Below, in pieces: positions 53,790-62,378 of a stretch of 64,000 nucleotides of DNA. Every line of letters starts with the position of its first letter. The stretch's first letter is position 1. Under the pieces are notes generated by a model. That model saw only the letters and a program-made list of their open reading frames with translations, searched no databases and was not told the origin of the DNA. Position numbers and translations under genes: made by a program. Source of the DNA: Bradyrhizobium canariense (GTDB taxonomy: Bacteria; Pseudomonadota; Alphaproteobacteria; Rhizobiales; Xanthobacteraceae); assembly GCF_018130465.1 (NCBI RefSeq), contig NZ_JAFCKJ010000007.1:124001-188000 (forward strand), written 5' to 3'.

Positions 53790-54254
53790 TTACTGGTCTT
53801 CGCCGGCGACGGCATCGAGCCGCTGCACCACCTTGACCCAGCCGTCGCTCATGTTGCGATAGGCGGTGTCGTTCTTCGGCATCACGAAGCCCGAATGCAC
53901 CACACGCACGCGCGTCCCTGCTTCGACCGGCGTGAGGAACCACGTGACGACGGTGTCGAGCGCCGAGCCGTAGCCGGTATTGCCCTCGTCGCCGCCCTTC
54001 CAGGCGTAAGCGAACCGTCGGTTCGGTATGACCTCCAGAACGCGGCAATGGATCGTGCCATCCCAGGCGCCGGCCGGGTTGGTCTTGAACGTGAAAGTGT
54101 TGCCTTCGACGGCCTCGAAACCGGTCGGTGGCATCAGCCAGCGCGCAATGAGCTGGGCACTGGTCAGCGCCTTCCAGATCGTCGCGGTCGCATGAGGGAA
54201 GATCTCGTCAATAACGATGTCCTGGGTCCGAACGTTGGAAGCAACAGCACTCAC
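53790..54254 (-). CDS. AHSA1/SRPBCC-family protein
   Basis: A 154-residue Bet-v1-like protein whose ATIWKALTSAQLIARWLMPP, GTIHCRVLEVIPNRRFAYAW and TWFLTPVEAGTRVRVVHSGF are characteristic of the activator of Hsp90 ATPase-like (AHSA1) family found beside ArsR regulators. Its start overlaps the ArsR stop codon by four bases (ATGA). Bacterial members bind small hydrophobic ligands; the role here is inferred to be linked to the ArsR-controlled response. Confidence 0.88.
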   Translation of the reverse strand: MSAVASNVRTQDIVIDEIFPHATATIWKALTSAQLIARWLMPPTGFEAVEGNTFTFKTNPAGAWDGTIHCRVLEVIPNRRFAYAWKGGDEGNTGYGSALDTVVTWFLTPVEAGTRVRVVHSGFVMPKNDTAYRNMSDGWVKVVQRLDAVAGEDQ

Positions 54255-54586
54255 GGATCGATCTCCTTCAAGAGGTCACGCAGGTTCTGGAAGCGCTCGC
54301 GCCAGAACAAACCGTAATGGTCCATCCAGGTGACCAGCGGTTCGAGGCCTTGCGGCGCGGCGCGGTAATAGACGTTGCGCCCCTCGGCACGTTCGGCGAC
54401 GAGGCCGGCCTGCTTGAGGGACTTCAGGTGTTGCGAGATCGCGCCCTGCGTCACGCCGCTTCCGCGCGTGAGCTCGGCGACGCTGATCTCCTTGCTCTCG
54501 AAGACGCGCTCGAACACCGCGCGCCGGGTTGGATCGGCGAGGGCGCGCATCACGGTGGTGACGGGATTTGGGGTGGCTTCGATCAT
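54251..54586 (-). CDS. ArsR-family transcriptional regulator
   Basis: A 111-residue winged-helix regulator, first gene in the three-gene minus-strand set. LADPTRRAVFERVFES, EISVAELTRGSGVTQGAISQ and KQAGLVAERAEGRNVYYRAAP make up the winged HTH. It lacks the CxC metal-sensor motif of ArsR proper, so it probably senses something other than arsenite. The ATG giving MIEATPNPVTTVM is preferred; an upstream TTG would place the operator inside the coding sequence. A double palindrome lies directly upstream. Confidence 0.9.
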   Translation of the reverse strand: MIEATPNPVTTVMRALADPTRRAVFERVFESKEISVAELTRGSGVTQGAISQHLKSLKQAGLVAERAEGRNVYYRAAPQGLEPLVTWMDHYGLFWRERFQNLRDLLKEIDP

Positions 54587-54595
54587 GGGAATTGA

Positions 54596-54629
54596 ATTAG
54601 CAGATGCTAATGAATTAGTCAAGACTAAT
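54596..54629. promoter_or_regulatory. Double palindromic operator before the ArsR operon
   Basis: Two 16-bp palindromes, 54596-54611 (ATTAGCA-type arms) and 54614-54629 (ATTAGTC-AA-GACTAAT, perfect 7-bp arms), are separated by two bases, so their centres are 18 bp apart. They start 10 bp from the ArsR ATG, in position for autorepression by cooperative dimers. Confidence 0.7.
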
Positions 54630-54667
54630 TTGTTACCGGGCAGTGTTCTGCAGCACTCACTTGACTA

Positions 54668-54685
54668 TGACTGACCAGTCAGTCA
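54668..54685. promoter_or_regulatory. Palindromic operator before the TetR gene
   Basis: TGACTGA-CCAG-TCAGTCA has two perfect 7-bp arms with a four-base centre and ends 10 bp before the TetR ATG. This spacing is normal for a TetR-family operator and suggests autoregulation of the following operon. Confidence 0.65.
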
Positions 54686-54695
54686 TCATCTAGAA

Positions 54696-55391
54696 ATGAC
54701 AAGGAAGCCAACCAAAGCCGCCACGCTGTCCCCAGATCGCACCAACGCGAAGGCCTCTGCACGCGCGAGCAACGATGCGGCGCCGGCGTCGAGCCGTGCG
54801 ACGCGCGCGGCGGAACGGCGTGCGGCGATCGTGGATGCCGCGATGGAGGAGTTCATCGCGCGCGGCTTTGCCGCGACGCGGCTCGACGACATTGCCAAGC
54901 GCGCCGGTGTCGCCAAGGGCACGATCTATCTGCACTTCAAGGACAAGGAATCGATGTTCGAGGAGCTGGTGCGCACCGTGATCGTGCCCGTGGTGGCGAA
55001 GCTGAATGCGCTGCCGCCGCCGACCGGCTCGGTGCGCGACCTCGTCGAGGCTTTTGCCGGCAACTTTCTGAAAGAGGTCATCGGCACCAGGCGTGGCGAT
55101 CTCGTGCGCCTGATCGTTGCGGAGGGCCCGCGCTTTCCCTCCGTCGCCGACTTCTATTACCGCGAGGTGGTCTCGCGCGGGATGGCCGGCATGCGGGCGC
55201 TGATCGAGCTCGGCATTGCCCGCGGCGAGATCCGCGAGAAGGATCTCGCGCAGTACCCGCAGATCCTGGTCGCGCCCGCGATGATCGCGGTGATCTGGCA
55301 GAGCCTGTTTGCGCGGCATGCGCCGCTCGACGCGCAGGACATGTTGCGTGTCCATCTCGATTTGATTTTTGGCGAACGGAGGACGACATGA
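54696..55391 (+). CDS. TetR/AcrR family regulator of the efflux operon
   Basis: A 231-residue regulator with a Ser/Ala/Lys-rich disordered N-terminus of about 38 residues, then a TetR HTH (about 40-86: IVDAAMEEFIARGFAATRLD and IAKRAGVAKGTIYLHFKDKE). The C-terminal domain has RGDLVRLIVAEGPRFPSVAD. Its stop overlaps the ATG of the MFP gene by four bases, so it is encoded as the first gene of a plus-strand efflux operon and probably represses it. Confidence 0.93.
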   Translation: MTRKPTKAATLSPDRTNAKASARASNDAAPASSRATRAAERRAAIVDAAMEEFIARGFAATRLDDIAKRAGVAKGTIYLHFKDKESMFEELVRTVIVPVVAKLNALPPPTGSVRDLVEAFAGNFLKEVIGTRRGDLVRLIVAEGPRFPSVADFYYREVVSRGMAGMRALIELGIARGEIREKDLAQYPQILVAPAMIAVIWQSLFARHAPLDAQDMLRVHLDLIFGERRTT

Positions 55392-56176
55392 GGTCGTCGC
55401 AGGTAATTTTCGGGGCTGCACTGATCGTCGCGCTCGCAACCGGGCTTGCGGGATGCAAGGACAAGCGTGATCCCGGCTTCCAGGGCTGGGTCGAGGCCGA
55501 CATGATCTTCGTCAGCCCGGACGAGGCGGGCCGCGTGACGAAGCTGAACTTCCGCGAGGGCGACGAGGTCAAGGTCGGCGATCACCTCTATTCCGTCGAC
55601 GACGATCTCCAGCTTGCCGATCTCAACCAGAACAAGGCGACGCTGGCGAATGCGCAGCAAACCTATGATCGCGCGGCTTCGCTGAGCAAGACCGGCTCGG
55701 GTACGCAGGCCAATCTCGATTCCGCGGTGTCCTCCTTGCGCGTCGCCGAGGCACGGGTGGCGACCTCGGAGACGCGGATGGCGCGGCGCAAAGGCTTTGC
55801 GCCGGTCGCCGGTACCATCCAGCAGATCTATTTTCGCGAGGGCGAGATGGTGGCGGCGCAGCGGCCCGTGCTCTCGATCATGCCGCCCGGCAATATGAAG
55901 CTACGCTTCTTCGTGCCGGAGACCGAACTGCCGAAGCTTGCGATCGGCGATACGGTGCGGATCGCGTGCGACAATTGCGCCGCCGATCTCACCGCAAAGA
56001 TCTATTTCATCGCAACTTCGGCCGAATACACCCCGCCTGTCATCTACAGCCTCGAAGAGCGCAACAAGCTCGTCTATCTGATCCAGGCGCGGCCCTCGCG
56101 CCCCGATGCGTTGCGTGTCGGACAACCGATCGACGTCCATCTCAATCCAAAAACCCCCGTGGCGGACAAGCGATGA
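55388..56176 (+). CDS. HlyD/YbhG-like periplasmic adaptor lipoprotein
   Basis: A 262-residue adaptor (membrane fusion protein). Residues 1-22 are a signal ending in LAGC, a lipobox, so the mature protein should be lipid-anchored at C23. GFQGWVEADMIFVSPDEAGR and VTKLNFREGDEVKVGDHLYS are the lipoyl-like domain halves, and a helical hairpin (about 80-130, with NQNKATLANAQQTYDRAASL) forms the connector. It joins the ABC pump to an outer-membrane channel, which is not encoded nearby. The next gene overlaps by four bases. Confidence 0.9.
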   Translation: MRSSQVIFGAALIVALATGLAGCKDKRDPGFQGWVEADMIFVSPDEAGRVTKLNFREGDEVKVGDHLYSVDDDLQLADLNQNKATLANAQQTYDRAASLSKTGSGTQANLDSAVSSLRVAEARVATSETRMARRKGFAPVAGTIQQIYFREGEMVAAQRPVLSIMPPGNMKLRFFVPETELPKLAIGDTVRIACDNCAADLTAKIYFIATSAEYTPPVIYSLEERNKLVYLIQARPSRPDALRVGQPIDVHLNPKTPVADKR

Positions 56177-57105
56177 GCGGCGGCAATGGCATTGCCATCG
56201 ACGTCAAGGGCCTGACCAAGTCGTTCGGCGGCCGCGAGGTCGTGCACGATTTGTCGATGCAGGTGAAGCGGGGCTCGATCTACGGCTTCCTCGGCCCGAA
56301 CGGATCGGGCAAGACGACGACCATCCGCATCCTCTGCGGCCTGCTCACGCCCGACAGTGGCGAGGGCACCTGCCTCGGCTTCGACATCAGGCGCGATGCG
56401 GAAAAGATCAAGCGCCAGGTCGGCTACATGACCCAGCGCTTCAGCCTCTATCAGGATCTCTCTGTCCGCGAAAACCTCGAATTCGTCGCGCGGCTGTACG
56501 GCCTTCGCGATGCACGCGGCGCCGCGCGCGACATGATCAAGCGGCTGGGGCTCTCGGGTCGCGAGGAGCAGCTCGCGGGCGAGCTCTCCGGCGGCTGGAA
56601 GCAGCGGCTGGCGCTGGGTGCCTGCACATTGCCAAGTCCGAAACTGCTGCTGCTGGACGAGCCGACCGCCGGCGTCGACCCGAAGGCGCGGCGCGATTTC
56701 TGGAACGAGATTCATGCACTCGCGGCCGACGGTCTCACCGTGCTGGTCTCGACGCACTACATGGACGAGGCCGAGCGCTGTCACGAGATCGCCTATATCG
56801 CCTATGGCCATCTGCTCGTGCACGGCACCGTGGAGGAGGTGATCGCGAAATCCGCGCTGACGACCTACACAGTGACAGGCGAGGACCTGAACGAGCTCAC
56901 GCCTGCGCTCACCGGCAAGCCCGGAATCGACATGGTGGCGCCGTTCGGCACGTCGCTGCACGTCTCCGGCCGCGACGTCGCCGCGCTCGAAACCAGCATC
57001 GCGCCATGGCGCGAGAAAAGCGGGCTGCGCTGGCACAAATCATCGCCGTCACTGGAAGACGTGTTCATCGAATTGATGAGCCGTTCCAAGGACAATTTCC
57101 AATGA
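56173..57105 (+). CDS. ABC transporter ATPase of the efflux operon
   Basis: A 310-residue ATPase starting MSGGNGIAIDVKGLTKSFGG, with Walker A GPNGSGKTTTIR, signature LSGGWKQRLALGA, Walker B LLLLDEPTAGVDPKAR, and the H-loop STHYMDEAERCHE. Such ATPases drive YbhF/drug-export type systems. The C-terminal domain (about 230-310) is an extra regulatory module. It overlaps both neighbours by a few bases, showing cotranslation. Confidence 0.95.
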   Translation: MSGGNGIAIDVKGLTKSFGGREVVHDLSMQVKRGSIYGFLGPNGSGKTTTIRILCGLLTPDSGEGTCLGFDIRRDAEKIKRQVGYMTQRFSLYQDLSVRENLEFVARLYGLRDARGAARDMIKRLGLSGREEQLAGELSGGWKQRLALGACTLPSPKLLLLDEPTAGVDPKARRDFWNEIHALAADGLTVLVSTHYMDEAERCHEIAYIAYGHLLVHGTVEEVIAKSALTTYTVTGEDLNELTPALTGKPGIDMVAPFGTSLHVSGRDVAALETSIAPWREKSGLRWHKSSPSLEDVFIELMSRSKDNFQ

Positions 57106-58265
57106 GCGACGTCGATCAACCGGCTCCCGCACGCGAAATCCGCGAGCGCTTCGGCTTCCTGCGGCGCTCCTATGCGATGCTGATCAAGGAGTTCATCCAG
57201 CTCAAGCGCGATCGCGTGTCGTTTGCGATGATCGTGATGCTGCCGGTGATGCAGCTCCTCTTGTTCGGCTATGCCATCAACACCACGCCGCACAATCTGC
57301 CGAGCGCGGTGCTGCTCCAGGAGGACTCCGATCTCGCCCGCTCGATCCTGAAGGCGCTGGAGAACACCGCCTATTTCCGCTTTCTCTACGAAGTGCACGA
57401 CGTCGAGGATTTCGACAATCTCCTGAAATCCGGCAAGGTTCTGTTCGGCGTCGAGATCCCGCGCGGCTTCGAGCGGGCGGTGCGGCGCGGCGACAGACCG
57501 GCGCTGCTGGTCGCTGCCGACGCGACCGATCCGGTCGCAGCGAGCGCGGCGATCGGCTCGCTCGGCATGGTCGTGCAGACCGCGCTCAAGCACGATCTCT
57601 ATATCGGCAATCCCCCGGAGATGCCGTTCGAGATCCGGGCGCATGCGCGCTACAATCCGGCCGCCGTTTCCAGCCTCAACATCGTCCCGGGTCTCGTCGG
57701 CACCATCCTCACCATGACCATGCTGATCTTCACCGCGCTCTCGGTCACGCGCGAGGTCGAGCGCGGCACGATGGAGAGCCTGCTGTCGATGCCGATCAGG
57801 CCGGTCGAGGTGATGTTCGGCAAGATCATCCCTTACGTGCTGGTCGGCTTCGTGCAGGCGTTCCTCATCATCGGCATCGGGGTCGGCCTGTTCGGCGTGC
57901 CGGTGCTCGGCAATCTGTTCCTGCTGGCGCTGCTCTCGACGCTGTTCATCACGACCAATCTCGCGATCGGGTACACGATCTCGACTCTGGTGCAGAACCA
58001 GCTCCAGGCGATGCAGATGTCGATGATGTTCTTCCTGCCGAGCATCTTGCTGTCCGGCTTCATGTTCCCGTTTGCCGGGATGCCGGCCTGGGCGCAATAT
58101 GTCGGCGAGTGCCTGCCGCTGACGCACTATTTGCGCATCGTTCGCGCCATCATGCTGAAGGGCGCGACCATGCAGAATTTGCATTTCGACGCGTTGGCGC
58201 TGGCGGTCCTGATGCTGCTCGCCATGACCATCGCCGTGACGCGCTTCCGCCGAACGCTGGATTGA
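57102..58265 (+). CDS. ABC-2 type permease of the efflux operon
   Basis: A 387-residue ABC-2 transporter with one N-terminal TM helix (about 45-65), a large periplasmic loop (about 65-200), then five TM helices with conserved NIVPGLVGTILTMTMLIFTA and EVERGTMESLLSMPIRPVEV (the E-helix region), and ILLSGFMFPFAGMPAWAQYV. It pairs with the ATPase just upstream, as in YbhSR. Export substrates may be drugs or organic solvents; this is inferred from family and the TetR control. Confidence 0.93.
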   Translation: MSDVDQPAPAREIRERFGFLRRSYAMLIKEFIQLKRDRVSFAMIVMLPVMQLLLFGYAINTTPHNLPSAVLLQEDSDLARSILKALENTAYFRFLYEVHDVEDFDNLLKSGKVLFGVEIPRGFERAVRRGDRPALLVAADATDPVAASAAIGSLGMVVQTALKHDLYIGNPPEMPFEIRAHARYNPAAVSSLNIVPGLVGTILTMTMLIFTALSVTREVERGTMESLLSMPIRPVEVMFGKIIPYVLVGFVQAFLIIGIGVGLFGVPVLGNLFLLALLSTLFITTNLAIGYTISTLVQNQLQAMQMSMMFFLPSILLSGFMFPFAGMPAWAQYVGECLPLTHYLRIVRAIMLKGATMQNLHFDALALAVLMLLAMTIAVTRFRRTLD

Positions 58266-58294
58266 GGCACAATGCCCCGGAATCGAGGGGTGGA

Positions 58295-59602
58295 ATGGCC
58301 AGGTTTGCGAGCAGGAAGACGCGGCAGCACGCCGCGCTGTCGGAGGATTTCGAGCGCGAGCTGACGCGGGAGGTGCTGCGCACCGAGCTGTTGCGGGTGC
58401 GGACGCTGATCCTGACGGGCTGCGTCTTGACCGTGTTTCTCACCGCCATCTATCTGGTCGATCCGGCCGTCGTGAACCGGGTCTGGCGCGGGACGGAAGG
58501 GCTGGTCGAGGTCTACGGTCTGCTGGTCGGCTTCATCCTGTTCGAGGCCTGGGTTCACATCCAGATCAGAAAGAACCTCCGGCGCAATCGCGACCTGCCG
58601 GTGATCAGGCGCTACATCGGTGCGCTGATCGAGACGTCGCTGCCGACGCTGATCCTGATCCTGCAAATCCGGACCATGGGCGCGAGCCAGGCGATCGGCT
58701 TTGCGGTGCCGCTGATGTACTTCATCTTCATCATTCTCTCGACACTGCGGCTCGATTTCCGACTTTCGACCTTCACCGGCTTTGTCGCCGCAGTTGAGCT
58801 GCTCGCCGTGGCCCTGATTTACGATCCGGCCAGCGGCGTCGGCGAGCCGCAGACCTATTTCCATGCGGTGCGCAGCACCATCATCCTGGTTTGCGGCGTG
58901 CTCGCGGGCGCGGTCGGTGCGCAACTCCGGCGCCAATTTGCTGCGAGCATTGCCGCGGCCACCGCGCGCGACCGGGTGACGAACCTGTTCGGCCAGCACG
59001 TTTCCCCTCAGGTGGTGGAGCGGCTGATGGCGGCCGGAACCAGCGCGGGTGGCGACCTCCGCCGCGTTGCCGTGATGTTCGTCGATTTCCGCGGCTTCAC
59101 GGCTGGCGCGCAGACGCGCACTCCGCAAGAGGTGGTCGATCGGCTCGACGGCGCCTTCGCCGTGCTCGTCGATATCCTCGATCGTCAGGGCGGCATCGTG
59201 AACAAGTTTTTGGGCGATGGTTTCCTCGCCCTGTTCGGCGCGCCGCTGGAGGCCTCCGATGCTGCGCACCGCGCGGTTGCCGCCGGCCGCGAGATGCTGA
59301 CCGCGATGGAGCGCATCAACGCCCAGACGAGCTGGCCGCTCAGAATCGGCATCGGCATCCATTTCGGCGAGGTCGTCGCCGGCAATATCGGCTCGCCTCG
59401 GCGCAAGGAATACACCGTCATCGGTGACACCGTGAACTTCGCCTCGCGGCTGGAAGCCCTGAACAAGGAGTTCGGCTCGCAGCTCCTGATCTCGGCGGCC
59501 GTTCGCGAGGTGCTGGGCGAGGACGGCAGCGATGCCGTTGCGCTCGGCGAGGTCGAGGTGCGCGGCTATGAGCAGAAGGTGCCGGTGTTTCAACTGGGGT
59601 AA
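58295..59602 (+). CDS. Class III adenylate/guanylate cyclase with membrane domain
   Basis: A 435-residue cyclase. Residues about 40-215 hold six hydrophobic helices, then a cyclase catalytic domain (about 245-430). FVDFRGFTAGAQTRT has the two metal-binding Asp positions (D and D in VDF and KFLGDGF), GIVNKFLGDGFLALFG the second metal Asp, and KEYTVIGDTVNFASRLEALN the nucleotide-specificity and transition-state segment with Asn/Arg. This would make cAMP. The start has a GAGGGGTGG site. The membrane part may sense a signal. It lies 29 bp after the efflux permease stop, on the same strand, with a short intergenic space. Confidence 0.92.
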   Translation: MARFASRKTRQHAALSEDFERELTREVLRTELLRVRTLILTGCVLTVFLTAIYLVDPAVVNRVWRGTEGLVEVYGLLVGFILFEAWVHIQIRKNLRRNRDLPVIRRYIGALIETSLPTLILILQIRTMGASQAIGFAVPLMYFIFIILSTLRLDFRLSTFTGFVAAVELLAVALIYDPASGVGEPQTYFHAVRSTIILVCGVLAGAVGAQLRRQFAASIAAATARDRVTNLFGQHVSPQVVERLMAAGTSAGGDLRRVAVMFVDFRGFTAGAQTRTPQEVVDRLDGAFAVLVDILDRQGGIVNKFLGDGFLALFGAPLEASDAAHRAVAAGREMLTAMERINAQTSWPLRIGIGIHFGEVVAGNIGSPRRKEYTVIGDTVNFASRLEALNKEFGSQLLISAAVREVLGEDGSDAVALGEVEVRGYEQKVPVFQLG

Positions 59603-59822
59603 CCGGTCTTCAAGCGCGAGCCGCGCTTCGGTGAAGGCGCGTGATGAACTATCTCTCCCAGCTTTCGGGTGTTGCATTGTGGAAGCCGCTTCTCGGCTCC
59701 AACGCTTCATCGCGATTGCTCCGATTGCACCGAATATTGGGGCATGACGAGCGATGTCGTCGGCTTGTAGACTGCCGGCGACGCGGCCGGTTGCGGCCGC
59801 GACTTGCATGAGGAAGCGAAAG

Positions 59823-60737
59823 ATGCAGCGCCGCTACATCACCGTCGACGTGTTCACCGACCGTGCGTTCGGCGGCAACCAGCTCGCCGTGGTGCTGGAT
59901 GCCGGCGGGCTGTCCACGCAGCAAATGCAGTCGATCGCGACCGAGTTCAACTATTCCGAGACGACCTTCGTGCTGCCGCCGCGCGACAAGGCCAACGATG
60001 CCGAGGTGCGCATCTTCACGCCGGTCAGGGAGCTTCCCTTCGCTGGCCATCCCAATGTCGGAACCGCCTTCGTGCTGGCGACGATCGCGAAGGAGCCGAA
60101 GCCGCGCCTGCGGTTCGAGGAAAAGGCAGGGTTGGTGCCGGTCGATATTTTGCGAGAGCAGGGCCGGGTGGTCAGCACCGAACTCACCGCGCCGCAGCCT
60201 TTGGCGCGCTTGTCGCAATTGTCTGCCGCTGATGCCGCGAGCTGCATCTCGCTCAGTGCAGACGACATCAAGTTCGACCGTCACGCGCCGCAGGTCGTCA
60301 GCGTTGGAACGCCGTTTCTGGTGATTGAGGTGCACTCGCGCGATGCTCTCAAACGGGCGAGGGCCGACGCGGCGGCCTTCGGCGAGGTATTTCCGTGCGA
60401 CGGCGCGTTCTCGGCGTGGTTCTATACGCGCGACGTGCCCGCGGCGGAGGCGCCTTGCGAGCGGCAGGCGCGGATGTTCATGCGCGGCGCCGGCGGCCTC
60501 GCAGAGGATCCCGCCACCGGGAGTGCGACGGTCGCCGCGGCTGCGCTGTTCGCCGATCTCGATCCCACGCGCGATGGCGAATTGAAGCTCACGGTCGGGC
60601 AAGGTTTTGATATGGGTCGGCCGAGCCTCTTGCTGACGCGCGTGCGCAAGCAGGATGGCAAGATCGTCTCAGCCCATGTCGGCGGCAGCTGTGTGCAGAT
60701 GATGGAAGGGACGTTCCGGCTCGCGGGGGAGGGCTGA
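59823..60737 (+). CDS. PhzF family epimerase/isomerase-like protein
   Basis: The 304-residue protein shows the PhzF/diaminopimelate-epimerase-like double fold: YITVDVFTDRAFGGNQLAVV with the catalytic-type acidic residue, FNYSETTFVLPPRDKANDAE, VRIFTPVRELPFAGHPNVGT (the GHP motif) and EDPATGSATVAAAALFADLD. The ATG follows GAGGAAGCG; two in-frame alternatives lie upstream. Members include trans-2,3-dihydro-3-hydroxyanthranilate isomerase, but most have no known substrate. The 220 bp before it, after the cyclase, hold no gene. Confidence 0.9.
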   Translation: MQRRYITVDVFTDRAFGGNQLAVVLDAGGLSTQQMQSIATEFNYSETTFVLPPRDKANDAEVRIFTPVRELPFAGHPNVGTAFVLATIAKEPKPRLRFEEKAGLVPVDILREQGRVVSTELTAPQPLARLSQLSAADAASCISLSADDIKFDRHAPQVVSVGTPFLVIEVHSRDALKRARADAAAFGEVFPCDGAFSAWFYTRDVPAAEAPCERQARMFMRGAGGLAEDPATGSATVAAAALFADLDPTRDGELKLTVGQGFDMGRPSLLLTRVRKQDGKIVSAHVGGSCVQMMEGTFRLAGEG

Positions 60738-60766
60738 GCTCCCTCATCCGTTGTTCCGGGTAGATC

Positions 60767-60901
60767 CGTCATCCTGAGGTGCGAGTTTCGCGGTGCAGAG
60801 CACCGCGGAGCGAGCCTCGAAGGATGTACGGCCGAGGTGCAACCTCAGGTACGCCGTCGTCCTTCGAGGGCCGCTGAAGAAGCGGCCACCTCAGGATGAC
60901 G
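60767..60901. repeat. Palindromic intergenic element, family F
   Basis: It begins CGTCATCCTGAGGTG and ends CACCTCAGGATGACG, exact complements, with inner arms CCTCGAAGGA/TCCTTCGAGG and a GCGGTGCAGAGCACCGC hairpin. The middle region is partly self-complementary. It lies between PhzF and DUF488 genes. Confidence 0.85.
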
Positions 60902-60944
60902 GCTACGGTTAAAGCCGTCGTTTCGGCCTCCCGCGCGAAGAGGG

Positions 60945-61406
60945 CTACACCTGCCGCCCCGCCAAATTCCTCACCGTCACGCCATCCCGATCCTCGATGA
61001 TCTCCGCGATCATCTGGCGGTGGCAATGGGTGTGGTCGCGCTCGTAGCAGAGCAGGCAGACGGGACCGGCTTTCTTCACCAGTGCCGAGAGTTCGTCCAT
61101 CTCTTCCCTGGCCTGCGGCGTCTTCAGGTGCTTTGCGTAGATCTTCTCCAGCACGTCGTATTGCCCGCTGCGGGCGGCGAGGCGGCCTTCCTTGGGCGTG
61201 CCGAGCGCGGCGAGGTGGACATAGGCGATGCCGCGTTCATCGAGTCCCGCGGACAACTGCTTCTTGGAAAAGCCCGGCCGACGCGACGAGGTCACCGCGC
61301 GCACGTCGACCAGTAGCTTGACGCCCGCCTGCTCCAACTCGTCGAGCACGGCCTTGGGCGGCGTCTGCTCATAGCCGATGGTGAAGAGCTTTTTTGCCTT
61401 TGCCAT
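60945..61406 (-). CDS. DUF488 family protein
   Basis: A 153-residue protein with the DUF488 signatures KKLFTIGYEQTPPKAVLDEL, VDVRAVTSSRRPGFSKKQLS and LLCYERDHTHCHRQMIAEII, the last with the conserved C-x4-H-x-x-C-H-like set. The family is often next to DUF72, as here, and its function is unknown. A short direct repeat separates it from the DUF72 gene upstream on the same strand. Confidence 0.9.
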   Translation of the reverse strand: MAKAKKLFTIGYEQTPPKAVLDELEQAGVKLLVDVRAVTSSRRPGFSKKQLSAGLDERGIAYVHLAALGTPKEGRLAARSGQYDVLEKIYAKHLKTPQAREEMDELSALVKKAGPVCLLCYERDHTHCHRQMIAEIIEDRDGVTVRNLAGRQV

Positions 61407-61407
61407 G

Positions 61408-61443
61408 AGACACCTTCAGCGGGACACCTTCAGCGGGACACCT
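61408..61443. repeat. Short tandem direct repeat between DUF488 and DUF72
   Basis: The unit GACACCTTCAGCGG is repeated about two and a half times in the space between the two genes; it overlaps the DUF72 stop region. It may come from slippage duplication. Confidence 0.7.
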
Positions 61444-62279
61444 CAGCTCATCCGTGCGATCAGTTCCATGGCGCCGGCCGGCGCGCGCACCTTGCCCTCG
61501 TGGATGACATAGGCGAACACGTCGCGCGGCTCCTTCTTCGGCTTGGCCTTGTCGACCTTCGGCAGGTCATCGGGTTCACTTCCCTCGGCCCAGTCCTGAA
61601 AGCGCTTGGCCCAGGCATCGAGCTGCTTCGGCGGATAGCATGTCTTGATCTCGTCGTTGCCTTTCTGAAGCCGGGCATAGACGAAATCGCCGGCGACGTC
61701 GGCGATCGCCGGATATTTGCCGTGCTCGGCGAACACGACGGGCGTCTCGAATTCGCGGATCAGCGCGACGAAGTCCGGCGCGCAGAAACTGTCGTGACGG
61801 ACCTCGACGACATGGCGCAGCGCGCGGCCCTCGAGCTTGCGCGGCAACAGCTCCAGGAACTTGCCGAAATCGGCGCCGTCGAATTTTTTGGTCGGCGCGA
61901 ACTGCCACAGCACCGGCCCAAGATGATCGCCGAGTTCCAGCACACCGGAATCATAAAACCGTTTGATGGAGTCTCCGGCCTCGGCGAGCACGCGGCGGTT
62001 GGTGGCGAAGCGCGGTCCCTTCAATGAAAACACAAACCCCTCCGGCACTTCGCCTGCCCATTTGCGAAAGCTCTCCGGTTTCTGCGAGCCGTAATAGGTG
62101 CCGTTGATCTCGATCGAGGTCAGCTTCGAGGCGGCGTAGGACAGCTCCTTCGCCTGCGTGAGTTTCTCCGGATAGAACACGCCGCGCCAGGGCTCGAAGG
62201 TCCAGCCGCCGATGCCGATGAAGATGTTGCCGGATTTTTTAGACGCGGTTTTTGCTTTGGCCACGGGAGGATCTCGCAT
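61443..62279 (-). CDS. DUF72 family TIM-barrel protein
   Basis: A 278-residue protein with FIGIGGWTFEPWRGVFYPEK, LTSIEINGTYYGSQKPESFR, FVFSLKGPRFATNRRVLAEA and GPVLWQFAPTKKFDGADFGK, the DUF72 hallmarks; it lacks known catalytic assignment. A basic N-terminus (KAKTASKKS) precedes the fold. It is cotranscribed with DUF488, a pairing often seen in proteobacteria and possibly linked to DNA or nucleotide stress. ATG after GAGGTCCCTC is used; a GTG five codons in is an alternative. Confidence 0.9.
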   Translation of the reverse strand: MRDPPVAKAKTASKKSGNIFIGIGGWTFEPWRGVFYPEKLTQAKELSYAASKLTSIEINGTYYGSQKPESFRKWAGEVPEGFVFSLKGPRFATNRRVLAEAGDSIKRFYDSGVLELGDHLGPVLWQFAPTKKFDGADFGKFLELLPRKLEGRALRHVVEVRHDSFCAPDFVALIREFETPVVFAEHGKYPAIADVAGDFVYARLQKGNDEIKTCYPPKQLDAWAKRFQDWAEGSEPDDLPKVDKAKPKKEPRDVFAYVIHEGKVRAPAGAMELIARMS

Positions 62280-62378
62280 CGACGGGGAGGGACCTCATCC
62301 TAGTCAAACCAGATGTGATTGGCCAGTTGGCCGGTCCCGTCTAAGCTCGCGACAGGACCCGCGAAAAAGGAGAACAAG

